A stretch of DNA of 64,000 nt from JAPLJC01 sp963697965 (GCA_963697965.1 OY969108.1:2480001-2544000), one strand, 5' to 3'; shown: positions 18,028-26,691, counted from the stretch's first letter. Notes: generated by a model from the letters alone, not told the origin. Numbers and translations: made by a program.

Positions 18028-21000
18028 ATGATTGCCCGCCTCATTGACTACGTCGTCCATAACCGCTTCCTGGTGGTGCTGATCAGCGTCATCGTCACCC
18101 TCTTTGCCATTTACGCCGCGTATAATCTGCCGGTGGACGCCATTCCCGACCTCTCCGACGTCCAGGTCATTGTCTACACCCAGTATCCGGGACAGGCGCC
18201 GGAGACCGTGGAAGACCAGGTGACCTACCCGCTCGCCACCGCCATGCTGGCGGTGCCCCGGGCCAAGGTGGTGCGCGGGCTCTCCCAGTTCGGGGTCTCC
18301 TTCGTCTACGTCATCTTCGAAGACGGCACCGATATCTACTGGGCCCGCTCCCGGGTCCTGGAATACCTCAACTATGTGGCGGGGAAATTGCCGCCGGGCG
18401 TCACCCCTTCCCTGGGCCCCGACGCCACCGGGGTGGGCTGGGTTTACGAGTACGCGCTGGAAGACCCCACCGGCCAGCACGATCTGGCCCAACTGCGCTC
18501 CATCCAGGACTGGTACCTCCGCTATCAGTTGCAAAAAGTGCCGGGGGTTTCGGAAGTGGCCTCGGTGGGCGGTTTTGTCAAACAGTATCAGGTGGTGGTC
18601 AACCCCAATACCCTGGCCTCTTATGGCATTCCCCTTTCCAAGGTGAAGATGGCCATCCAGGCATCCAACCAGGACGTCGGCGGCCGGGTGGTGGAACAGG
18701 CCGAAACCGAGTACATGGTGCGGGGCCTTGGCTATATCAAAAGCATCCAGGACGTGGAAAACATCGTGGTGGGGGTGGACAAGAACGGCGTTCCCGTCCT
18801 GATCAAGGATGTGGCCCTGGTGCGGCTGGGTCCGGAAATGCGCCGCGGCCTCACCGAAGCCAACGGTGAAGGCGAGGTGGTGGGCGGCGTCGTGATAGCC
18901 CGGTTCGGGGCCAACGCCCGGACCGTGATCGACGGCGTCAAGGAAAAGATGGAGGAACTCAAGGCCGGGCTGCCCCCGGGAGTGCGCCTGGTCACGGCTT
19001 ATGACCGCAGCGCCCTCATCGACCGGGCGGTTACGAACCTGAAAGAAAAACTCCTGGAAGAGATGGCGGTGGTGGCCCTGGTGTGCATCATCTTCCTGAT
19101 GCACTTTAGCAGCTCCCTGGTGGCCATCATCACCCTGCCCCTGGGAGTGCTGATCTCCCTGGCCGTCATGTACGAGGCCGGCATCAGCGCCAACATCATG
19201 AGCCTGGGCGGCATCGCCCTGGCCATCGGGGTGATGGTGGACGCCGCGGTGATCATGGTTGAGAACGCCCACAAGCACATCGAACACGCCCCGCCGGACG
19301 CCCCCCGGCAATCCGTGATCCTGGAGGCCGCCAAAGAAGTGGGACCGTCCCTGTTCTTCTCCCTGCTGGTGATCACTGTCTCCTTCCTCCCCATCTTCGC
19401 CTTGACCGGCCAATCCGGGCGTCTCTTCAAACCTTTGGCCTACACCAAGACCTTCGCCATGGCCGCGGCCTCCATCCTGGCGGTGACCCTGGTGCCGATC
19501 ATGATGACCACCTTCCTCCGGGGCCGGATTCCGGCGGAGTCCAGGAATCCGCTGAACCGCTTTACCATGTCCCTCTATCATCCCGCCCTGAAGGCGGTGC
19601 TTAGGGTCCCGGTCATGGCCATCGTCCTGGCGGTTCTTCTGGTGGGCCTCACCGTCTATCCCTTCTCCAGGCTGGGCTCGGAATTCATGCCCCCTATAAA
19701 TGAAGGAGACTTGCTCTACATGCCCACCACCATGCCGGGCATCTCCATCACTGAAGCCAAGAACATCCTGCAGCAGACGGACCGGATCATTCGTCAATTC
19801 CCGGAGGTGAAGTACGTCTTCGGCAAGGCCGGCCGGGCCGAGACCGCCACCGATCCGGCGCCCCTGAGTATGATCGAGACCACCATCCGTCTCAAGGACC
19901 CGGCACAATGGCCTCCCGGCATGACCATGGAAGACCTGATCGGGAAGATGGATCAGGCGGTGCAATTCCCGGGCCTGGCCAATTCCTGGGGATACCCCAT
20001 CAAGATCCGCATCGACATGCTGTCCACCGGCATCAAGACCCCGGTGGGCTTTAAGATCATGGGGCCCGACCTGGAGGTGCTCAACCGGCTGGCCACGGAC
20101 GCGGAAGCCATCTTCAAGAGCCTGCCGGAAACCGCCAGCGCCTTTGCGGAGCGCGTCACCGGCGGCTATTATCTCGATTTTGCCATTAACCGCCAGCAAG
20201 CGGCCCGCTACGGCCTCACCGTGGGGGATGTCCAGGAAGTCATCGCCACCGCCCTGGGAGGGGAGAACATCACCCAGACGGTGGAGGGGCTGGAGCGCTA
20301 CCCCGTGAACCTGCGTTATTTCGAGAATTACCGGGAAAACCTCCCGTCCCTGCGCCGCATCCTCATCCCCACCATGAGCGGCGCCCAGGTGCCCATGGAC
20401 CAGGTGGCGGCCATCAAGGTCCACCAGGGCCCCGACATGATCCGCAGTGAAAACTCCCGGCGTTCCGCCTGGCTCTATGTGGATATCCGGAATATCGACC
20501 TGGGCAGCTACATCACCAAGGCCAAAAAAGCTATCAGCGAGCGGTTGAAGCTGCCCCCGGGCTACAATTACGTCTGGAGCGGCCAGTTCGAATACATGGA
20601 GCAGGCCCGCCAGCGCTTGCAAGTCATCATCCCCATCACCCTGGCCATCATCATTCTCATTCTTTACGTCAACACCGCCTCCTTCGCCAAGGTCTTCATC
20701 GTGCTCTTGGCGGTGCCCTTCTCCCTGGTGGGGGCCATCTGGCTGCTCTACATTTTGGGCTACCACCTGAGCCTGGCGGTGGTGGTGGGCCTCATCGCCC
20801 TGGCCGGATTGGACGCTGAAACGGGAGTGGTGATGCTCCTCTACCTCGATCTTGCCTACCACCGCCACCAGGTCGAGGGCAGGCTTAACTCCTATGCGGA
20901 CCTGGAGGAGGCCGTCATGGAAGGAGCGGTACAGCGGTTGCGCCCCAAGCTGATGACGGTGCTGGCCATCCTCATGGGCCTGCTCCCCCTGATGCACGGC

Positions 21001-21174
21001 CATGGCGCCGGCTCCGCGGCCATGAAACGCATCGCCGCACCCATGGTGGGAGGAGTCGTCACCTCATTTTTCCTGGAACTGTTCATCTACCCTTCCATTT
21101 ACGTGCTCTGGAAATGGCACACCGATTTGCGCCAACTGAAAAAAGCCGCTTTGACCAAAGAAGTCCTTGATTAA
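18028..21174 (+). CDS. cusA: CusA/CzcA heavy-metal RND efflux pump
   Basis: The 1048-residue inner membrane pump has twelve predicted helices in two halves. TM4 shows the HME-RND proton relay (LAIGVMVDAAVIMVEN, Asp405 and Glu412). Porter motifs LSMIETTIRL (Met615) and RIDMLSTGIK (Met664) resemble the methionine sites of the Cu(I)/Ag(I) pump CusA, which favours monovalent copper or silver over Zn/Co/Cd. It uses the proton gradient to export metal through the adaptor and duct encoded just upstream. A 150-nt gap separates it from the adaptor gene. Specificity rests on motif similarity. Confidence 0.93.
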   Translation: MIARLIDYVVHNRFLVVLISVIVTLFAIYAAYNLPVDAIPDLSDVQVIVYTQYPGQAPETVEDQVTYPLATAMLAVPRAKVVRGLSQFGVSFVYVIFEDGTDIYWARSRVLEYLNYVAGKLPPGVTPSLGPDATGVGWVYEYALEDPTGQHDLAQLRSIQDWYLRYQLQKVPGVSEVASVGGFVKQYQVVVNPNTLASYGIPLSKVKMAIQASNQDVGGRVVEQAETEYMVRGLGYIKSIQDVENIVVGVDKNGVPVLIKDVALVRLGPEMRRGLTEANGEGEVVGGVVIARFGANARTVIDGVKEKMEELKAGLPPGVRLVTAYDRSALIDRAVTNLKEKLLEEMAVVALVCIIFLMHFSSSLVAIITLPLGVLISLAVMYEAGISANIMSLGGIALAIGVMVDAAVIMVENAHKHIEHAPPDAPRQSVILEAAKEVGPSLFFSLLVITVSFLPIFALTGQSGRLFKPLAYTKTFAMAAASILAVTLVPIMMTTFLRGRIPAESRNPLNRFTMSLYHPALKAVLRVPVMAIVLAVLLVGLTVYPFSRLGSEFMPPINEGDLLYMPTTMPGISITEAKNILQQTDRIIRQFPEVKYVFGKAGRAETATDPAPLSMIETTIRLKDPAQWPPGMTMEDLIGKMDQAVQFPGLANSWGYPIKIRIDMLSTGIKTPVGFKIMGPDLEVLNRLATDAEAIFKSLPETASAFAERVTGGYYLDFAINRQQAARYGLTVGDVQEVIATALGGENITQTVEGLERYPVNLRYFENYRENLPSLRRILIPTMSGAQVPMDQVAAIKVHQGPDMIRSENSRRSAWLYVDIRNIDLGSYITKAKKAISERLKLPPGYNYVWSGQFEYMEQARQRLQVIIPITLAIIILILYVNTASFAKVFIVLLAVPFSLVGAIWLLYILGYHLSLAVVVGLIALAGLDAETGVVMLLYLDLAYHRHQVEGRLNSYADLEEAVMEGAVQRLRPKLMTVLAILMGLLPLMHGHGAGSAAMKRIAAPMVGGVVTSFFLELFIYPSIYVLWKWHTDLRQLKKAALTKEVLD

Positions 21175-21200
21175 GGCCGGGGCGGACCTGAAGGTGCTTT

Positions 21201-21425
21201 GTAGGGGCGGGTTTAAAACCCGCCCCCGCGCTTTTCCACCATTTGATTCTGGTAGGGCGCGTCTCAGGCGACCATAAAAAGTTCATTATTTCCGGGATGG
21301 CATCAATGGTGCGTAAGACGCACCCTACGATTGGTTTCTAGGGAGAGCCCCCGCCTCGTTTCACCCCAGCAAAAAGGGTCCTTTATTTATCCCCTCTCCC
21401 CCGATGGGGGAGAGAGTTGGGGGGA
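21201..21425 (+). repeat. Composite repeat A (inverted partner at 25093-25320)
   Basis: Order: palindrome GTAGGGGCGGGTTTAAAACC, GCGCTTTTCC, GTAGGGCGCGTCTCAGGCGA, AAGTTCATTATTTCCGGGA, GGTGCGTAAGACGCACCCTA, CCTCGTTTCACCCCAGCA, GGGTCCTTTATTTATCCCCT and a CTCCC-rich tail. The same blocks appear in inverse order and opposite strand at 25093-25320 with most bases matching. No open frame is present. With its partner it brackets a 3.7-kb segment carrying four genes. Confidence 0.85.
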
Positions 21426-21447
21426 GGGTGGCTTTGCATAGGTATTC

Positions 21448-21501
21448 GTAGGGGCGGACCCATGTGTCCGCCCTGTAGGGGCGGGTTTAAAACCCGCCCC
21501 T
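21448..21501. repeat. Two adjacent TAGGGGCG palindromes with different cores
   Basis: GTAGGGGCGGACCCATGTGT closing with CCGCCC (21448-21474) is directly followed by GTAGGGGCGGGTTTAAAACC closing with CGCCCC (21475-21501). The outer arms are shared while the inner arms differ (GACCC against GGTTT) and remain self-complementary in each. Just downstream, 21520-21580 encodes an orphan C-terminal peptide (ending MQDLV) that may be a gene remnant. Confidence 0.75.
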
Positions 21502-21662
21502 GCTTTGCCCCCCATTTCCTAAGGAGCGCACCCGGGAAGTGGAGGCCACCCTGTTGCGCATCATGCAGGATCTGGTCTGATTGAGAACGGTTCAGGAAAT
21601 GACGGATTTAAAGATGACCTGCAGATGGGACTGGTCCCTGAAGGACCTGGCGGGTGATACCT

Positions 21663-22103
21663 CTATGCCGGGTTAAGGGTCGAATTCCGGCTCTGCAAGT
21701 GGGAGGAGATATAGCTCTGGCCCGCCCTCAGAGAAGTGATGGCGGCCAGCAGCTCGTCTCCGGCTTCCTCTTTGAGCACATAGCCCTCAGCCCCGGCGGC
21801 CAGGGCCCGCTCCACGTACTCTTTATAGTTGTGGATGGAGAGTATCAGGATCTTGACCTCCGGGTGGCTTTCCTTGACCCTGCTGGCAACCTCGAAGCCG
21901 CTCATGAAAGGCATAGAAATATCCAGGATCACCATCTGCGGCGAAGAGGTCTCCAGGAATTTCAGGAGCGCCGACCCATCGCCTAATTCGCCCACCACCG
22001 ACAATTCCGGGTTGGCTTCGATAAGGGCCTTCACCATCCGGCGCACCGGCGGATAGTCATCCACCAGAAGGATTTTATACGTACGGTAATTTGCCGGTAC
22101 CAT
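21663..22103 (-). CDS. Receiver-only response regulator (NarL/LuxR-type REC)
   Basis: The 146 residues contain one REC domain: ILLVDDYPPVRRM with the acidic pair, phosphoacceptor in MVILDISMPFMSGFEV, Ser in ILILSIH and Lys in EGYVLKEEAG. The chain stops 15 residues after the domain, without the expected LuxR HTH. ATG at 22103 is selected because GGAGAAAGGAGAGGGG lies directly upstream on the minus strand; the frame extends further (to 22199) without such support. It parallels the REC-only protein at 2974-3372 (EGYILKQ, YISH tail), so the two are likely paralogues. No kinase is adjacent. Confidence 0.85.
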   Translation of the reverse strand: MVPANYRTYKILLVDDYPPVRRMVKALIEANPELSVVGELGDGSALLKFLETSSPQMVILDISMPFMSGFEVASRVKESHPEVKILILSIHNYKEYVERALAAGAEGYVLKEEAGDELLAAITSLRAGQSYISSHLQSRNSTLNPA

Positions 22104-22428
22104 CCCCCTCTCCTTTCTCCCTGGGATAGTCACTTTGCCTGCCGCTTCTAATAACGTAATCATCTTTTCGCTTAAAGCTATATCGGTAAAACTACTCATT
22201 TCGGGTGGGTATTATTGCCTAGTTGCGCAGTATCATTTATGACCCAAGTTTGCACCCTGAATAGAGTACCTAGGCGGGACTCTTACGCTGCCTGAACTTG
22301 GCGACTGGGCCTGCGGCCCAGGCAGTCAGTTATTTACGGGAGCCTGAAAAAGGCTCCAGCTTCATTAATACTTGGTGCGAAACTTGACTTATTGGATTAG
22401 ACTCCGTTAATAATAGGAGAGTTAAATA
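22104..22428. other. Divergent gap between REC and recO genes
   Basis: The gap contains two small hairpins: CTGGGCC/GGCCCAG near 22311-22325 and GGAGCC-TGAAAAA-GGCTCC near 22339-22357. TTGACT, 17 nt and TTAATA follow at 22384-22412, a fair sigma-70-like promoter pointing at recO. Its predicted start would fall on or after the recO ribosome site, so it is not listed as a firm promoter. Confidence 0.4.
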
Positions 22429-23277
22429 TTGATCCCCGGTAAATTGGGAACCGCGGCCATGGCTATTGCTGGCGGCCGGCAGCCGCCCGCTGAACGCACC
22501 CACACGATCGAGCCTCAGACCCAGGCTATTGTCCTGACGGTGCGGGAATACGGCGAAGCCGACCTGCTGGTGACCTTCCTTACCCCTGGGCGGGGACGCC
22601 TCACCGGCATCGCCAAACACGCCAGAAAAAGCCGGCGCCGTTTTGCCCACTGCCTGGAGCCCTTGAGCCGGGTGGTCTTCTTCTTATCAACACGCTCCCG
22701 CGGGGATCTGGAGTTCTTGCAGAAAGGTGAGCTACTGCGGTCGTTTCCCTTGCTGCGCCGGGATCTGCCGCGGCTGGGGGCGGCCGCGGTGCTGGCCGAG
22801 GTGGCGGGGTTGCTGGCCGGGCCCCCGGAGGCCATCGGCGAAATCTTTGCCACCCTGGAGGCAGCCTTAGACCTGCTGAACCAGGGCGACCTGCCTCCGG
22901 ATTCGCTGCTGCCCGCCTTCCTGCTGCGCCTTCTCACCCTGGGAGGCTACGGCCCCCGCCTGGACCGGTGCACGGGTTGCGGCCAGGAACCGGCCCCGCC
23001 GCTTAACTTCAGCATCCCCCGGGGCGGAGTCCTGTGCGGCGCCTGCCGCCCCGGGGCCCCCGGCCCCTTGCTCGCCATGAGTCCGGGGACCTGGAAACTG
23101 CTGCGGCTGGCCCAGGGGATGGATCGGGAAAAGCTGTCCCGTCTCCGCTTCCCCAAACTGCAACGGGACCAGAGCCTGGCCGTCTTCAAGGCCTTTGTGC
23201 TCCATTACCTGGGACGGCCCCTAAAATCCTGGTCTTTTTGGGAGAAGGTGACGGCCCCGGCCCGGCAGGAGCCGTGA
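22429..23277 (+). CDS. recO: DNA repair protein RecO
   Basis: The 282-residue protein has the RecO N-terminal OB-fold (QTQAIVLTVREYGEADLLVT, GRLTGIAKHARKSRRRF), a central helical region and the zinc-binding cysteines CTGCG...CGAC (about 183-206). RecO loads RecA onto SSB-coated DNA in recombinational repair. TTG at 22429 has AGGAGA 8 nt upstream, and in-frame ATG 22459 is an alternative. The N-terminal 25 residues before the OB-fold are longer than usual, which makes the later start credible. Confidence 0.92.
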   Translation: MIPGKLGTAAMAIAGGRQPPAERTHTIEPQTQAIVLTVREYGEADLLVTFLTPGRGRLTGIAKHARKSRRRFAHCLEPLSRVVFFLSTRSRGDLEFLQKGELLRSFPLLRRDLPRLGAAAVLAEVAGLLAGPPEAIGEIFATLEAALDLLNQGDLPPDSLLPAFLLRLLTLGGYGPRLDRCTGCGQEPAPPLNFSIPRGGVLCGACRPGAPGPLLAMSPGTWKLLRLAQGMDREKLSRLRFPKLQRDQSLAVFKAFVLHYLGRPLKSWSFWEKVTAPARQEP

Positions 23278-23365
23278 GCGCACCCGGGCGCCCGGGGGTG
23301 AGGGCCGATCCTGCGCCAAGACCTCCCGGGTTAACCCGGCGGCAATTTTTTTCCCGGAACGCAGA

Positions 23366-24241
23366 ATGAATCTGCCCATGCTCATCTCTAAGTTGTTCAC
23401 CGCCCTGATAGTGGCAGTCTTTGCGCTGCTGTTGGTTCTGGAGACCGCCCGTCCCCTGCGCCGCCCCAAACGCGGGCGCGGGCCACGCTTCCGGATCAAC
23501 TTTTGCTTAACCGCCCTGGCGTTTGCCGCCGGGACCTTAATCGTCCGGCCCGCGGCCCTGGGTCTGGCGTTTTGGGCCCAGGACCATTCCCTGGGGCTCT
23601 CGCACCTCCTTTTGCCACGCCTCCCCTGGGCGCAGGCGGCGGTGGGGATTCTCTGGATGGATCTCACCTTCTACTATTGGCACCGCTTCAATCACCTCCG
23701 CCCCCTCTTGTGGCGCTTTCACAACGTTCACCACGTGGACCCGGACCTGGACGTGACCACCTCCTTCCGCTTCCATTTTGGGGAAATCCTCTATTCCACC
23801 CCTTTCCGGCTCTTACAGGTCGGCCTGTTGGGAGTTTCACCCGCCACCTATCTTCTCTATGAGCTCCTCTTCAACTGCGCCACCCTGTTTGAACACAGCA
23901 ACCTGCGCCTGCCCCTGGGCTTAGAAAGGCTGCTCAATAAGATTCTGGTCACCCCGCGCATGCACGGCATCCACCATTCGGCCGTCGGCCCCGAGACCAA
24001 CTCCAACTATTCCGTGGTCTTCAGTTGCTGGGACCGGCTCAACTCGAGCCTCCGGCTCAACGTCCCGCAGGCTGAGATAATTATCGGGGTGCCCGCTTAT
24101 CTCAGGACCGGGGACAACCGCCTGGCCCACCTGCTCAAACTGCCCATTTTGCGCCAACGCCCCTACTGGCGCTTCCCCGGCGGCAAGGCGGCCCGGCGGC
24201 GCTATTCACCGGAAATCCCCCCCAGCGCCATGCTGCAGTAA
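23366..24241 (+). CDS. Sterol desaturase/fatty acid hydroxylase family protein
   Basis: The 291-residue membrane protein has N-terminal helices and the histidine clusters of the fatty acid hydroxylase superfamily: HRFNH, HNVHHVD and RMHGIHH with a downstream NSNYSVVFSCWD. These ligate a di-iron centre that hydroxylates or desaturates lipid chains. The substrate is not predictable. A role in membrane lipid modification is inferred. It follows recO on the same strand after 88 nt, without clear co-regulation. Confidence 0.85.
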   Translation: MNLPMLISKLFTALIVAVFALLLVLETARPLRRPKRGRGPRFRINFCLTALAFAAGTLIVRPAALGLAFWAQDHSLGLSHLLLPRLPWAQAAVGILWMDLTFYYWHRFNHLRPLLWRFHNVHHVDPDLDVTTSFRFHFGEILYSTPFRLLQVGLLGVSPATYLLYELLFNCATLFEHSNLRLPLGLERLLNKILVTPRMHGIHHSAVGPETNSNYSVVFSCWDRLNSSLRLNVPQAEIIIGVPAYLRTGDNRLAHLLKLPILRQRPYWRFPGGKAARRRYSPEIPPSAMLQ

Positions 24242-24363
24242 CGCCCTGCCCCCAACCGGATCAGGGGGGCGGGTTTAATACCCGCCGCGGCCACCTTGCG
24301 GCCCTCTCGGCCCGCCCTTATCTTAACTGGCAGATATTCCGGAATTTAAAGGAGGACTAGGTT

Positions 24364-24906
24364 ATGCCGCAAGCTACCAGTTTGCAGGGCCGGCACGTCG
24401 CCATCCTGGCCGAGGACCTTTATGAAGACCTGGAGCTATGGTATCCCTTGCTGCGATTGCGGGAGGCCGGGGCCGAGGCGGTGGTGGTGGGGCCCGGCCC
24501 CGGCAGGACCCATACCAGCAAACACGGCTACCCGGTGGAGGTGGACCGCTTGGCGGGGGAAGTGGACGTAACCGACTTCGACGCGGTCATCATTCCCGGG
24601 GGCTACGCCCCGGACCGCATGCGCCGCCATCCCGCCATGGTGGCCCTGGTGCGGCAGGCGGCCTTGAACCACAAAGTGGTGGCCGCCATCTGCCATGGCG
24701 GCTGGATGCTGGCCTCCGCCGAGGTGATTCAGGGCAAGAACGTCACCTGTTTTCACGCCATCAAGGATGACCTGATCCACGCCGGGGCCCGCTATCGGGA
24801 CGAAGAAGTGGTGGTGGACGGCAATATCATCACCTCGCGGCAACCGAGCGACCTGCCGGCTTTCTGCCGCGCCATCCTCACCGCCCTGGCCGGCGCCAGG
24901 CGCTGA
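24364..24906 (+). CDS. DJ-1/PfpI family protein
   Basis: The 180-residue protein has the PfpI fold: VAILAEDLYEDLELWYPLLR with the conserved Glu, GPG, FDAVIIPGGYAPDRMR, and the nucleophile elbow AAICHGGWML with Cys and His. The GARYRDEEVVVDGNIITSRQPSDLPAF tail is typical. Members are described as intracellular proteases, glyoxalases or deglycases; activity here is unknown. AAAGGAGGAC precedes ATG 24364. Confidence 0.92.
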   Translation: MPQATSLQGRHVAILAEDLYEDLELWYPLLRLREAGAEAVVVGPGPGRTHTSKHGYPVEVDRLAGEVDVTDFDAVIIPGGYAPDRMRRHPAMVALVRQAALNHKVVAAICHGGWMLASAEVIQGKNVTCFHAIKDDLIHAGARYRDEEVVVDGNIITSRQPSDLPAFCRAILTALAGARR

Positions 24907-24962
24907 TCCGCCTGCCATACCGCCTTCAACGGCGGCCCGCCCCGGGGCCAGGATACTGGGTA

Positions 24963-25045
24963 CTGTTTTCTGTTTTCTGTTTTCCGTTTTCTGTTTTCCG
25001 TGAAAGGCAAAAATCAAAGCGGGGGCGGGTTTTAAACCCGCCCCT
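24963..25045 (+). repeat. Composite: heptads plus GGGCGGG palindrome
   Basis: Five to six heptads (GTTTTCT with GTTTTCC variants) lead into GTGAAAGGCAAAAATC and the palindrome GGGGGCGGGTTTTAAACC (25021-25045). This is the third and longest copy of the unit at 11140-11207. An oppositely oriented AACAGGAAACAGAAAAC array lies at 25323-25341, so the interval including composite repeat B is framed by inverted heptads. Confidence 0.75.
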
Positions 25046-25092
25046 GCTTGTTCTATTTATTTATTGATGGGAATGGAAAGCAGATTAAATTC

Positions 25093-25320
25093 CCCCTCAC
25101 CCGGTGTCGTCCCTCAGCGGGGGAGAGGGGATAAATAAAGGACCCTTTATGCTGGGATGAAACGAGGCTGGGGCCCGCCCTAAAAACCATTCGTAGGGTG
25201 CGTCTTACGCACCATTAATGCCCTCCCGGAAATAATGAACTTTATTATTGGCCCCTGAGACGCGCCCTGCGTGAAAAAATGGCGGAAAAGAGCGGGGGCG
25301 GGTTTTAAACCCGCCCCTAC
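25093..25320 (-). repeat. Composite repeat B (inverted copy of 21201-21425)
   Basis: Read on the minus strand it reproduces the block order of repeat A: palindrome, GCTCTTTTCC, GGGCGCGTCTCAGGGGCC, AAGTTCATTATTTCCGGGA, GGTGCGTAAGACGCACCCTA, CCTCGTTTCATCCCAGCA, GGGTCCTTTATTTATCCCCT. Differences are scattered substitutions. Together A and B form an inverted pair 3.7 kb apart. Confidence 0.85.
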
Positions 25321-25374
25321 AGAAACAGGAAACAGAAAACCGCCTTACCGAGGCGCGGCGCCTGAGGGTGTCTG

Positions 25375-25539
25375 GACAGGTTGTGGGACACCGCCCCCAG
25401 GAAGGGCGTCCTCATCAATTCTCACCTGGTAATTATCACAGGTTAGCCCACCTTCTGGAGCCTTGACAGGTAATAGGACACCGCGCCCCAGGAAGGGCGT
25501 CCTCGTCAAATCTTACCTAATAATTATCCCAGGTTAGCC
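25375..25539. repeat. Two tandem ~75-bp direct repeats, 90-bp period
   Basis: Unit 1 (25375-25448) and unit 2 (25465-25539) share GACAGG, GGACACCGC, CCCCAGGAAGGGCGTCCTC, TCAA, ATAATTATC/GTAATTATC and CAGGTTAGCC. Each contains a small hairpin around AGGAAGGGCGTCCT. They lie about 130 nt ahead of the unknown gene at 25673. They are unrelated to the other repeat families seen here. Confidence 0.8.
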
Positions 25540-25672
25540 GTTCCGTCTCCTGGCCTGCATCTTGCTCCCTCAAAGTATCGCAGCCGCAGGATGCAGCGTT
25601 TCCGGGAATCCGCCAGTTGGACCGGGGGGAGGCAGCCTGGAAAAAAACCCTGCCGGCTAAGGGGACTGGCCG

Positions 25673-26578
25673 ATGAGACCGGATCATTGGACAACCCAGG
25701 GCAGGAGCGGCGGTCAAAATTGGGCGCTCCCGCAAGGAGAGAAACTGGAAAGGGCCATGGTGGCCGGCCTGATGCTGGAGGCAGCCCTGGAGACCACACC
25801 CTGGTCCGGCGATCCTCAAGAGCATCGCCAGCTCATCAAGTTCCGGGTGAGGGATTCCATGGTGGCGTTTTTGGGCGGGCGCATCACCCTGGACCGCTTC
25901 CGGGGCCTGCTGCACGACCTGGACCGGTGGTTCCCCTTTTATTATCCATTGATGCCAGCCCCAGCGCCGCCGCCGGAAACGCTCCGGCCCTGGCCTTCGA
26001 GCGACGTACCGGTCGCCGCCGGCGCTTCTTCCCAAACTCCGGTGCGCCAGCGCGACCTTAAAAATTGGCTGGAGAAGGCGGGCCGCCAGCTCCTGCCCCA
26101 CCGGCCCCAACGCAAACTCCATGCGGAGGGCCTGCAAGATTTTCTGCAACGCACCCGGGGCCGCTGGTTTCGGGTGAAGGAACTGGCCCAGGATTTCGAC
26201 ATCGATGGCAAGACCGCCTGGGAATACCTGCAGAAATTGCAGGAGGCCGGGTTATTGCTCCATAACGGCAGAAGGTCCGCGGCGGTACGCTACCGCCTGG
26301 CGGATACCTTCCTGAAGGTGAGGCTGGCAAGCCTTACGCGCCAGGTGGTCCTGGCCCTGGCCCCGGCTGGGCTTAACGGGTCCCGGACCGAACAGGTGGT
26401 GGAATGGCTGGCGGCCACCGCCGGGGAACCCTTTTGGGAGGAGGGCTGGCCCCATTTGGCCGCGGCGCGCCGCCAAGAGATCATCAATCATTTGAAAGAC
26501 GCCGCGGTCCTGGAGGTGGTTTACCGGGCGGACGGGCAAACCCTGCTGCGTCTCCGGCGCCGATGGCTGCAAGAATAG
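25673..26578 (+). CDS. Unknown protein with probable winged-helix segment
   Basis: The 301-residue protein was not recognised. The N-terminal 100 residues include a helical block (LERAMVAGLMLEAALETTPW, RQLIKFRVRDSMVAFLGGRI) ending in a proline-rich linker (PLMPAPAPPPETLRPWP). Residues about 155-210 read as a winged helix: GLQDFLQRTRGRWFRVKELA, DIDGKTAWEYLQKLQEAG, then a wing-like RRSAAVRYRLAD. A helical C-terminus follows. It could be a DNA-binding regulator. ATG 25673 lacks a strong ribosome site; ATG 25757 is an alternative. It follows the tandem 75-bp repeats and stands alone. Confidence 0.6.
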   Translation: MRPDHWTTQGRSGGQNWALPQGEKLERAMVAGLMLEAALETTPWSGDPQEHRQLIKFRVRDSMVAFLGGRITLDRFRGLLHDLDRWFPFYYPLMPAPAPPPETLRPWPSSDVPVAAGASSQTPVRQRDLKNWLEKAGRQLLPHRPQRKLHAEGLQDFLQRTRGRWFRVKELAQDFDIDGKTAWEYLQKLQEAGLLLHNGRRSAAVRYRLADTFLKVRLASLTRQVVLALAPAGLNGSRTEQVVEWLAATAGEPFWEEGWPHLAAARRQEIINHLKDAAVLEVVYRADGQTLLRLRRRWLQE

Positions 26579-26691
26579 TTTCCGGTTTTCGGTTTTGCTG
26601 GAAAAAATTAGACGGGGGCTGGGCGCTGCCTGCAATTAAAGGCGGCGATTACTGCGGCCTGCCCCACCGGCCCGCCCCACCGGAGGAAAGA

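Noticed and set aside
17980..21003. A 1007-codon open frame on the minus strand opposite cusA
   Set aside because: It is the mirror of a GC-rich gene: composition is dominated by His, Gly, Asp and Gln with no domain, while the plus frame encodes a complete RND pump.
22384..22412. TTGACT-17-TTAATA as the recO promoter
   Set aside because: The predicted transcript start would fall at about 22419, removing the AGGAGA site of the TTG start, so promoter and start cannot both be right without data.
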